Shown: piece after piece, positions 9,676-19,089 of the stretch
Position numbering within the stretch: the first letter of the stretch is position 1
How the letters are laid out: each line of letters begins with the position of its first letter
Origin: Cladosporium sp. IMV 00045
Lineage: Eukaryota; Ascomycota; Dothideomycetes; Cladosporiales; Cladosporiaceae
DNA: 27,789 bases
Reading direction: 5' to 3'
NCBI GenBank assembly: GCA_001931905.2
Contig: MSJI02000113.1
Location: 3,525 to 31,313, forward strand
Position numbers and translations under genes: made by a program
Notes under the pieces: model-generated
Told to the model about the DNA's origin: nothing
The model's input: the letters and a program-made list of their open reading frames with translations, nothing else
The model's database searches: none

Positions 9676-11108
9676 ATGAGAATAATGTCGAAACAAATGT
9701 ATCACCAAACACTCCGTCGCCTGACGACAGCAGCCAAACGCCGCCCATCAACATCACCACCATCGATCCTAACACCAAAACAAATATCGCCACTCAACCA
9801 CCGCCAACAACAACCACCAACCGAATCCTGCCCCTTCACATCCAAAGCGACCGAATACCTCCCCCTGCACGCCGACTACACCCCCACCCAACTGGAAGTG
9901 CGCAGCGCCATCACCAAAATCTGCACCGCCTTCCCACCATCCTACTGGCTAACCATCGACGCTACTGCTCGCTGGCCGAGCGAATTCACCGACGCCATCG
10001 CCTCCGCCGGCTGGCTTGGGATCATGATGCCGGAAGCGCACGGCGGCGCGGCGCTGGGTCTCAGCGAAGCGACGGTCATGATGCAGACGATCGCCGAAGC
10101 GGACGGGGGTTACACGGCGAGCAGCAGTGTGCACATGAACATTTTCGGGCTGGCGCCGGTCGTCAAGTACGGGAGTGAGGCGCAGAGGGAGAGGTTTCTC
10201 AGGCCGTTGGTGGAGGGGAGGGAGAGGGCTTGTTTTGCGGTCACGGAGCCGGATTCGGGGCTGGATACGCTGAGGTTGAAGTCGAGGGCTGTCAGGGAGG
10301 GGGATGGGGATTATTTGTTGACGGGGAGTAAAATTTGGACGTCGACGGCGCAGGTGGCGGAGAAGATTCTGATTCTGGTGAGGACGACGCCTCTGGAGGA
10401 AGTGAGGAAGGCGAGCGAGGGGTTGTCGCTTTTCTACACGGATCTCGATCGAAACCAGGTGGATGTCCGAGAGATTAAGAAAATGGGGCGGGCGGCCGTG
10501 GATTCCAACTCGCTTTTCTTCGACGGATGGAGGGTTCCTGCCGCCGATCGGATCGGAAATGAAGGAGAGGGGTTCAAGATGATCATGCACGGCATGAACG
10601 CAGAGCGAATTCTGCTATCCGGTGAGGCTGTCGGGATCGGGTTCGCGGCGCTGCGCCATGCGTCGCGGTATGCGCGTGAGAGGGTGGTTTTTGGCCGGCC
10701 GATCGGGCAGAATCAGGGCGTCGCGCACCCCTTGGCTAAGACCTGGTGTCAGCTGGAGAGTACGCGGTTGATGGTCATGCAGGCGGCGAGGATGTGGGAT
10801 GAGGGAGTCTCGACGGGCGAGTATGCGAATGCCGTCAAGTATTTGGCGGGCGAGCATGCTTTTGCTGCGTGTGAAACGGCCGTTTGCAGTATGGGCGGGA
10901 TGGGGTATGCTAAGGAGTGAGTTTTGAGAAGATTGATCTTTGTAGGGGATCATTTCTCGTTGCGACAACTTGCTAACTTTGGCTTTACAGGTACCACGTC
11001 GAAAGGTTTCTGAGAGAAGTCATCATCCCACGTCTGGCGCCGATAAGCAGGGAAATGTGCCTGAACTACATTTCGGAGAAAGTGCTCGATCTGCCCAAGA
11101 GCTACTAA
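9676..11108 (+). CDS. Acyl-CoA dehydrogenase, probably mitochondrial
   Basis: Two exons, 9676-10916 and 10991-11108, encode 452 aa. The 74-bp intron has a clear tgctaac branch site and ends in ttacag. The N-terminus (MYHQTLRRLTTAAKRR) is basic and Ser/Thr-rich, consistent with a mitochondrial presequence; ATGs at 9685 or 9697 are possible alternative starts. FAD-binding and substrate motifs in order: GWLGIMMPEAHGG, CFAVTEPDSGLDT, GSKIWTSTAQVA, NAERILLSGEAVGIG, RVVFGRPIGQNQGVAHPLA and GGMGYAKEYHVERFLREV. The Glu of KEYHVER (E414) sits where medium-chain enzymes keep their catalytic base, and its codon is split by the intron. The tail (PISREMCLNYISEKVLDLP) resembles bacterial enzymes of this family more than classic short/medium-chain mitochondrial ones. 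It ends in SY, so no PTS1 peroxisome signal. It should oxidise an acyl-CoA at C2-C3, passing electrons to ETF; the substrate is not evident. Confidence 0.92.
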
Positions 11109-11244
11109 AGCAGCTGAAACATTGGAATTTCGATAATCAGCGTCAACTTCAATGGGCTTTCGAAGGGCACATCGAACGATACAATCGAGCCCATCAGCCT
11201 AATATCCTGTCCCTAAGACAATCATATCCCACTCACCAACCCAT

Positions 11245-12146
11245 CTAAAGATTAGCAGGCTGCGCCTCCCCTGGTTTGGCATCGTACGCAATCCTCCCAC
11301 TCGGCAGAAAAAACAACGCAACGCCCCTCCCACCCCTCGCCCTAGGATAATGATGCGTCCCGGGCGCCAGACTCGTCCAACCGGCGCCTTGCCAATTCTC
11401 ACCAACAGGCAAACCTTCCAACTCGAAAGTGTTATCGATGGGAACGATGCAGTTGATCTCGCCGTAGGGATGCTTGTGATACTGGCCCGCGTAAACGTCC
11501 GGAGCGGGCGGGGCGTCGAAGTAGACGGTCGTGATGGACATGTAGAGAGTTTGCGGGGTGGGGAGGGAGATCTGTCGTGTTGTGTTGTTAGGACAGGATG
11601 GGACGCAGGGTCAATGGGTGAAAACGAAAGGTGTGGACGCCAACATAACATCCCGAAAAGAAGAGCAGACACATGGCAATAAGAAAGAAAAAAAGAAAAA
11701 AGAAAAAAGAAAAAAGAAAAAAGAAAAAAGAAAAACCTACTCGTCCCCGCCTATACCTCCTCCCATCAATCTCCCCACTGGCAGCCCACCCCTCCTCGAC
11801 ACCCACCCTCACCAAGCGGCAGAAATCCTCATAAAACGCGTTTCCCGGCCCGTAAGACTTGTTCAAGCGATCCTCGAGCTCTTTGCCTGGAGTCCTTTTC
11901 GTGATAAGTCATCGATTAGCACATTCAGTTCATTTCCAGCCGATTGCTCATTTCGCACGAAATTGGAGGAAGAGATCGAAGAGAAAAGACGACATGATGG
12001 AAAAGAACGGGCTTGACTTACAAAAACTGCACTTCCTCCATAAACTCGCCGACGCGTCGAACCAACTCCGCCGCGGCAGGGTGGGCGGTCAGATCCACGC
12101 CGGTGGGGGAGCCGTCGTGGACGTTTGTTGCGGTTGCTGTGGTCAT
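11245..12146 (-). CDS. Cupin-like 4-hydroxylaminobenzoate-lyase (PnbB/DUF4863) family protein
   Basis: My model has three exons, 12022-12146, 11741-11894 and 11245-11571, encoding 201 aa; introns are 127 and 169 bp, with donors GTAAGT and GTAGGT. The first exon gives a helical segment (HPAAAELVRRVGEFMEEVQF) and the second continues through ELEDRLNKSYGPGNAFYED to EIDGRRYRRG. The third holds the cupin-like core: ISLPTPQTLYMSITTVYFDA, YHKHPYGEINCIVP (H125, H127, E131), GWTSLAPGTHHYPRARGG (H166/H167) and VALFFLPSGRIAYD. The His/Glu set suggests a metal site. By memory this layout matches DUF4863, whose bacterial member PnbB turns 4-hydroxylaminobenzoate into protocatechuate and ammonia; the fungal role is unknown. 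It ends 136 bp from the convergent acyl-CoA dehydrogenase. The junction of exons 2 and 3 (RRYRRGR|ISLPTP) rests on frame and family pattern. Confidence 0.75.
11681..11735. repeat. (GAAAAAA)n polypurine tract inside an intron
   Basis: About seven imperfect units of G plus A6 run along the plus strand. On the transcribed minus strand this is a T6C polypyrimidine array directly after the GTAGGT donor of intron 2 of the PnbB-like gene, and it accounts for much of that intron's unusual length. Confidence 0.85.
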
Positions 12147-13437
12147 TGGTAGGTTGCCGGTATATCTTTTGAGATTTGACTGGGAAAAGAATTCCGATCG
12201 AGGTTGGAAACGTCCAATCAGTGATCTCTTTAATGGTGTTCAGGGTTTGGTCTGAGAAAGAGCAGGACTTTAGGAAGAGGCTATAGGGCAAAGCTCTTTG
12301 TGGACAGGACAATAATAGGATTGAGCGATCGTGAATGAGAGACGCTATTCGCGATCCATGAGTGGTTTTGTGAGGCTCATATGCGCGAAGTGAGATCAGG
12401 TGAGTGTGTAGTATGGAAGTGAGGGGTAATCCCGAGGGTGCAGTACCTCGCCTTTAGGTGCTCTACTACTACTATATCACTGTATGAGCTATTGTCAGGT
12501 CAACCATAAGTGCCGACTACAACAGCCGCGATCGTACCCATCTCGAAGAACTTTTAGAAACGGAGCTGAGGCAAGAAAAAATAATAATCCCGCGTCCAAG
12601 AACCCCATCGACACCTCACCTCGACTTATGCCCATGCCTCACCGGTCTAGTTACTACACGATCTTTCCCGTGAGTTCACGCAAAAAGCGAACGAGACTAT
12701 CATGACACAACTCATCCAAACCCCCAACCTGTTGAACGGAGATGACTTTGGATGGAGTGTGATCTCCAATTCTTCTCATAAAAGTTCAGTCCCTCATGAA
12801 CGATGATCCTTCCCAAAACTTGGAGAAACGAGCCACGAAGAAAAGTACAGGGGAAGGCATGGTTTTCAAAAGATTCGATTGTCCTTTTCAAAGAGGCAAT
12901 GAGAAAAAAAGTTCCGTGATTTCGTTATCTTTTCCATCCTTAACCCCATTCCTCCTACACTCCTTCCTTTCCTTTCCTTTCCTAGCAGACAGGGAAAGCA
13001 ATATGCAAGACCAAACAAGACAAATCGGTGCATGTCCGCCTTTTCTGGACACTTCTCAGCAAAAACGCGTGAATTTCTTGCTGAATTTGCTGGGTTTGAT
13101 GAGTTTCTTTCGCTTCGTTCGACGACATGGTTGGTTGGACATAAATGAACAAAAAGAGAAGCAAGCAAAGCAAAGCAGAAAACAAAATAAACAAGACAAG
13201 ACAAGGCAGAAAGGGTTGTATGATTCAACAAACAAAAAAGAACAAAAAAAAAAAAATAGTGCATCCACAATGGTTCTGTTGGGAAATTTTTCCTGAATGC
13301 CCCTCCTTTGGGGGGTTTCCAAGAAGTCGTCCTTCCTTTGCCCGCCAAGAGGGACTGGAGGACTTTTCCAGAGATGTAAAAAAGACAAATGCATGATTCT
13401 GGGTTTTCTTGCTTTCGTTCTCCTTCGTGGCTCGATT
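12147..13437. other. Intergenic region between PnbB-like gene and C2H2 gene
   Basis: About 1.3 kb upstream of the PnbB-like start and downstream of the C2H2 stop, both on the minus strand. It contains A-rich and AAC/AAG-rich low-complexity DNA around 13140-13260, including a run of about 12 A near 13245-13256. Frames here are low-complexity and unlikely to be coding. Confidence 0.5.
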
Positions 13438-14847
13438 TTAAGCGTCCATCTTGCCGAACATACCCTCGTCCTCGTCGTGCTGATTGTGACGCGAGGCGGC
13501 GTGCGCGTCTTCGTCAGACATGTCCTCGTCCATGTCGATGTCGGCGTCGTCATCGTTCGAATGACGCTGGGAATACGGCATGCGCGAAGCCGGGCCCGGC
13601 GCCGACATGCCCTGGTATTTCGCAGGGAGCGGCGGGACGGGGGGTACGTCTGCGGGCAGGGCGGTGGGACCGCTCTTGGGAGTGCCGTAGGAGCAGCTGA
13701 GCAAGCCGACCGCAGCGGCCAGGTCGGCCGGGTCTTCTTCGGGGTAGCTCTCCGCGATGCTAGTGTTGGCGGTGCCGGGCCGATTGCTCGAGGAGCTCCA
13801 CTGGCGATAGTGACTCCCGAAGCCGGACGCGCTGGGAGCACTCTCGGAGAAGGCGGATTGGTAGGATCGCGAGTATGCGCTGCTGGAGTTGCTGTAGCGT
13901 TTTGTGTTGGGGTCGCGGTAGGCGTGTTCGCTTTGTGGAGGCGGCGACGTTTCCGCCGAGCTGGGGTCGTCTTCGTCGCGCAGGTCCGACGAGCCGGACG
14001 CGGCGGGCGACGAGGAGTCGCTGTCGTTGGCGGGCGTGCCGTCGGCGTTCATGGCCACCAGCACGGATGCCGCTTCGAGGAGCTGCACCTGCTGGTGTTT
14101 TGAGATCAACAGTTTGGAGGTGTATTGCCACTGGGGGGTGTGTTCCCATCTGGCGCGCCGATCGTCAGCCCTATGTATATGCAGATCTACGCGAATGTTC
14201 CCAATTGCACGACTTACAGATGCTTGTTCAGGCAGCTGCCATGCTTGTATGCCTTTCCGCAATGCTCGCATTTGAGCTCGCCCGTCGCCGCTTTCTCCTT
14301 CTTGGTCAAAGCGGTGCCGTCGCTGGCCCTGCGCTTCGCTTTTGACTTGTCAACCACGGGGAATGAGGAGAGCGATGGGCCGTCTGTGAGGACGCCAGCG
14401 GTGCTGCCTGTGCGATTGGGCAAAGACGCCTGTTGAGGCAGGCTGCTGGGCATGGGCGTTGACGAAGCTTCAGCAAGAGTGCTGATTGTAGCCTTTGAGT
14501 TGCGACGATTGATGGCGACCGAACCGTCCGCGACACCGTTCTCCACAGCCGCCTCGATCGCAGCGGCGTTTCCGGGAGCAAAAGACGAGCTCTTTCTTCT
14601 ACTGATACGGCCGGCGCCGAGCGAGGTAGAATGTGTGCGGTTGTGTGGTTGACGGGCTGGGAGACTTGAGGGTGTAGAACCGACTGACAGACGGTGTTGG
14701 CTTGTTTGGCGCGACATGTCCTGTGTGAGACGAGGCGATTAGAAATGCAGGTACAGACAGGCGGACAGTAAGATACACGGGCGGGAAGGCAGGCGGCAGC
14801 GTTATCGGAGGGAGGGGGAAGTGTATGCGTACCTTTGTGGCGGTCAT
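13438..14847 (-). CDS. C2H2 zinc-finger protein with a single finger
   Basis: Core exons 14218-14717 and 13438-14149 (68-bp intron) encode 403 aa from the ATG at 14717. An upstream ATG at 14847 could add a 15-nt exon (14833-14847, MTATK) joined through a 112-bp intron in frame to GAC-ATG; I give the longer span because its donor (GTACGC) and acceptor (CACACAG) are good, but the shorter start is equally possible. The finger is CEHCGKAYKHGSCLNKHLWEH (C150, C153, H166, H170 by the shorter numbering), and its last His codon lies beyond the intron. Around it are Ser/Thr/Pro-rich disordered arms, an RRKSSS basic patch before the finger, and an acidic C-terminus (DDDADIDMDEDMSDEDAH). This suggests a nuclear DNA- or RNA-binding regulator; targets are unknown. 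The very long upstream region fits a regulated gene. Confidence 0.82.
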
Positions 14848-15163
14848 GATAGGAGTGATGGTGTGGTATTGGGCGAGGTGGTCAATGGGCCGGGTGTTGT
14901 GAGGCTCCGGCTGACCTTTCTGGAGAGAGAGATTCTTTGTTATGGTGGAATTGTTGGAAATGTTTCCAAGGGAGCCTCGGGCGGGCTTTGGGTTACTGCA
15001 CAGCCGCTTTGGCAAGCCGAGAGGGCCGGGCAGAGAGCCACTCAGCTGACAGGATGCGAGACAAGCGTCTTGAAGACGGGCAGTGGTGGTGTATGGGGAG
15101 GAGTGAGTGTCTCGTCTGGTTGGATGGTCAGGCGAGGGGAGAGGAGTTGGTAGAGAAGTAGCA

Positions 15164-15226
15164 GTGGTGGTGGTGGTGGTGGTGGTGGTGAAAGAAGTGG
15201 TAGTGGAAGTAGTAGTAGTCGTAGTG
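15164..15226. repeat. (GTG)n followed by (AGT)n trinucleotide repeats
   Basis: About nine uninterrupted GTG units are followed by imperfect AGT/GGAAGT units and end in AGTAGTAGTCGTAG. It lies roughly 320-380 bp upstream of the C2H2 gene's first ATG, possibly within its leader or promoter. Confidence 0.85.
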
Positions 15227-16508
15227 AAGACAGTTGGGTTGTAGCACGAGACCGATGATCAATCAAGAGAGACAGGGTCAGGCAGGTCAGGTATGGATTG
15301 AGCAAGAAAGTAGGAATTAACAAGTCAAGTCACGCTACGAAACAGCAACAATAAGAATAATAATAATCATTTGCCCGCACGCGCTCAGCGGCAGGAGGGA
15401 CTCTCAGACTCTCTCGACTCCAGTCGCTGGAGCTTGCTTGCCGGGGTATTTGGGAGGGAGATGGGAGGCATGAGAGGGGTCTGGGCCAATGATGGTGAGC
15501 ATGCTCCAACGGGTGCGGAGAGCGAGTACTGTAAGGTGACTAGTAGCGCTAGACTAAAACACAATAATGGAGAAAGGCGAAATCGCGATGACGATTCAAT
15601 CACCGAATTGATTGAGAAATGGGGAATGTCATGACTGGAGAATTGATTGATGGGCAGGGCTTGTCTCGTCATACGATTCCAATCAATCGTCACCCCATCG
15701 ATACCTAAAGAACATCAATCACAAACCACCCCCAAAGTGATTACTGTAGGTAGACCCAAGATCACGAGGCTGGACTGACTCCAGCCAAATTTTGGATCAT
15801 GCAACGTGTTTGTACCTGATACTCTCCCTCTCTCTCACTCATCGGATCGGACTCCCTCTCCGTTCAATTCCATCATTCCCCCAGTCAGTCTCCAAGGTCA
15901 ACTGATCTGGATCCACCAGCACTAAACCGCTTCCAGTCTGCCACGATAATCACGCTCGCGGCTCGCCCCAAGTCCGTGTATGGTTCCCACTCCTCCACTC
16001 TCATCTGCGCAACGCATTGATCAACCGCCAGAAAGAGCACAAGACGAGAGGCCATGCGCCGCGGCTTGGATGTGGCGTCGACGGCGCCGTCGAACTACTG
16101 CTCGAATTACGCGCATACGGGCTGGCTATCTCGCCTTGCTTTGCCTTGCCTTGCCTTTGCCCTGTCGTCTTGTTCTGCCAGGCTGACGATGATGATGAGA
16201 TATATATTCCCCCGAACAGAAATATCATTCGATATGGGACCTACGAATTCACAAATCCACACAAAAATCCCGCCATGCCCTGACCTGCCTCCACCTGTCT
16301 TGCTTTGCACCGCCGCCAGGATCGGCAAGGAATCCTTCAGTCTGGCTGGTTGGGTAGAGGCTGGCGAGGCTGGCTGATGATGTCCAGCTGTTCGGCGGAT
16401 GCGCCCAAGTCTTTCTGCGCTGCTGCGTGCTGTCCTGCGAACCTGCAAATCACTCGTCCTGCTCGTGTCGGTAAACTCGGTGTCAATCAGGTTGATCAAT
16501 TAATCAAT

Positions 16509-16537
16509 CTGTCTGCCTGCCTGCCTGTCTGTCTGCC
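16509..16537. repeat. CTGT/CTGC tetranucleotide repeat
   Basis: Imperfect tandem units of CTGT and CTGC, about seven copies, in non-coding DNA. Confidence 0.8.
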
Positions 16538-16784
16538 GACGCGAAGATCACTCACATTCAAATCAAGCAGATCAGGCAGATCTTTTGCCCTATCATTAAG
16601 ACAAACAAGAGAGAAGATCTTCCCTCGCTATAGCAGCAACCAACTCTCACTCACCAACAAAAAAAAAGTTGACCCTTTCCTCTCTAAACCTTCCAATTCT
16701 TCCCCCTTATCATCCCACCCTGCGTTCCGCAGCCAACGTGCTCAAACGCAACCCTACTGCGAACGCCGCACTCGCGCTTCTGCG

Positions 16785-16833
16785 TTCCTGCTTTCCTGCT
16801 TTCCTGCTTTCCTGCTTTCCTGCCTTTCCTGCC
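16785..16833. repeat. TTCCTGCT octamer tandem repeat
   Basis: Four exact TTCCTGCT units followed by two degenerate ones (TTCCTGCC and TTTCCTGCCC). It is non-coding as far as I can tell; a plus-strand frame through it gives only low-complexity Leu/Ser/Cys/Phe. Confidence 0.85.
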
Positions 16834-17254
16834 CTGGCCACTCCAAACTATCCCGTCGGACGCGGCACTAAGCGCCTACAACCCACCAGCCCACCTGGCC
16901 AGAACCGGTCTAGCCATCATGTACCTAATGGATTGGCAAGCGCAGGTACTGTACATAAGTACATCCTCGCGAGAGGACGGCGCGGTTCACATAAGCAGGA
17001 GAAGGAGGAGGGGGAGGGTCTGAGGCGCAGGAGGAGGGGCAAGTACAGGACAGGGAAGGGCGCCGGAGGCAGGGTCAAGGCCGAGATGCCGAATCGGCGC
17101 GTCTTATCATCATTATCCTGGAATTCAGCCCGCGTGTCTATCTGACTGGTGAGGCTGGCCTGTTAATCACTATTATTTTGATTGATGACTCTTTCACCTC
17201 GATGACAATCATTGTCACGAAGCGAAAGCGCGAATCCGATAACGCAACTCTAAT

Positions 17255-17266
17255 GGCGCCGGCGCC
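17255..17266. other. 12-bp perfect palindrome GGCGCCGGCGCC
   Basis: A perfect inverted repeat made of two GGCGCC units in an otherwise AT-richer intergenic stretch. It could be a protein-binding site or chance. Confidence 0.5.
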
Positions 17267-17921
17267 GAAGGTGGGCGGCTGGGTTGCCGATACCGATAGA
17301 TGAGAAAGAGAGGCGATAACGTGATCTTCGCGCTGATTGACGATATCGCCTGGCAGACAAAGAGTAGATTAGATTGGCCATCTCTGAATCACCAATGTTT
17401 TACCAATCGTCTGATAGCAATCAATGATGAACCTACTCTTGTTTCAACCTGGGGCAGTAGTATCTACATGCATCGTCTGTCTCTTGAACGAAACCCACAT
17501 CTCAAGGACACATTATCGCAAAAATCCCCAGCCGCACCCAACACCGGCGTCGAAACGCACGCACAGGCACCTCAATCATCGCCTGTGCGGCTTTCACCCT
17601 CTCTCTCTCTCCTTCTTTCAGCGGGCAGATCGCGGAGAGCGGCGTGATGCGTTGCGGTGTCTCCTCCGATTGACAAGTTTGCTCGGCTCGAGAGACTCGA
17701 CACAGAGAAACGAAATGCTCCAACTCTTTTATTTGTGTAATTGACCACTCGTGCAACTCGTGCTATTCCAGACCCTAAGAGCCTCCACGCGCGCGACCCG
17801 AGCGCCCCAGATCGGACGATCGACAGCGTCTGCCCGCAAAACGGCTACGCGGGTATCAGAGGGGCGCGCGTGCTGCCGATCGACCGTCGGTCTTGAGCGA
17901 GAACGATGTGATCGAATTATT

Positions 17922-17936
17922 TTGTTGTTGTTGTTG
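17922..17936. repeat. (TTG)5 trinucleotide repeat
   Basis: Five tandem TTG units in non-coding DNA. Confidence 0.7.
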
Positions 17937-18317
17937 GAAGTAGTCTGCAACGGTATACAGGATTCGAGGTGATGGTCTGCCCATCGACGGGGAAAGAAGG
18001 AGCACACATGCACGTGAATTTTGTTGTCTTATTATGATTCAATTCAATGATCGTGTGGCCAGCCAGCCAGCCAGCACTTTTTTTTTTGTCGTGTCCTTTT
18101 CCTGCAGCGAGGAGCGAGAGCGAATTGCCCTGCCATTTCCCTCGACAGATCAACTTAGGAGGACCGTCCGAGATATCCGGGACCCAGACTCAGATCGCGA
18201 ATAGAAGGGGGGACGAGCCGAATACAAAATAAACTCTCTCATGTTCCGCCAATCATGGGCCCACGACTTTGCGAGCCCTGGAATCCCCATTTCTGGAGTG
18301 TTGGAGGGCGATCACCC

Positions 18318-18330
18318 AAAAAAAAAAAAA
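18318..18330. repeat. Poly-A run of 13
   Basis: Homopolymer in the gene-poor region; a T10 run also occurs near 18078-18087, just after a CCAG tetramer repeat. Confidence 0.7.
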
Positions 18331-19089
18331 GTCCCAGAGCAAAGATCTGAACACATCGATTGTCTCTTTCGCAAGAGATAACCGCAACCAGGACAACAAA
18401 AAGCGCGTCCAGCTACCCTTCACCGGCATGTAGCCTTCTCCCATGCTCCAGCCTCAGAAGCGCAAGGACTTTTCTCCAACCCTCGCGCAAAGCCCCGTAC
18501 GTAGAGCTCCCCAGTAGTCCTGGTGCTCCGCGATTGCTATCCCTCAACCCTTGAATAAATCGTCAATCATAGCCCGTGTCTACCGGGCTCCGCTCCAGTT
18601 CATATATGTTAGCAAGAGGTGCCGCCGACGCAACGCGCGCCGCTATAGCTCTTGTTCGTTGCACTACTGCTGCTGCTAATATGAACGATGAGAGCGGAAA
18701 AGTGCGTGCGTGCGGCGTTGGAGGGGCGGTAAGTATGTGCTGCATTCGGATAGGCATTTGTGGGGGGTTTATGGTATTGATCGTATGGCCGCGTTCTGAT
18801 AAAGACACTTCTCGGGATCCGTATCACTTCAGTATATCACAAATTGTCCTCGAACGCCCGTTCCTTGTGAAGCTAGTAGATCTCGTTCAGATTTCTATGT
18901 TGATAGTATTATGATAGCATGGTTGACTGAGTAACACATTTTATGCATTCTCTATAAACCGAAATTGGTCATTACATTTTCATGGGAAATTCGATGAGCC
19001 GCCTTTCAAACAAGGGTCGAACGACAGTCTAAGTTTCCCATCCGCCCAAAGTCATTAACTCTCTTTGAATTCATCTGAACATCACACAT

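Larger units (their letters stand above)
14848..19089. other. Long gene-poor region, over 4 kb
   Basis: Between the start of the C2H2 gene and the stop of the alpha-glucosidase I find no frame with a recognisable motif. Frames of 60-190 codons exist but are low-complexity or rich in Arg/Ser/Pro and overlap on both strands. The region is dense in simple repeats (GTG, CTGC/CTGT, TTCCTGCT, TTG, CCAG, poly-A, poly-T), listed separately where clear. The stretch next to 14847 has C/T-rich blocks on the minus strand, typical of fungal promoters and leaders. It may hold long regulatory sequence, a non-coding RNA or an unrecognised gene. Confidence 0.5.

Noticed and set aside
13297..14103. 268-codon plus-strand frame opposite the C2H2 gene
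   Set aside because: Its Val/Gly/Arg-rich composition is the mirror of the Asp/Ser-rich C-terminus of the true gene.
16305..16871. 188-codon plus-strand frame in the gene-poor region
   Set aside because: It passes through the CTGC and TTCCTGCT repeats, has low-complexity Leu/Ser/Cys content and shows no domain; another frame overlaps it.
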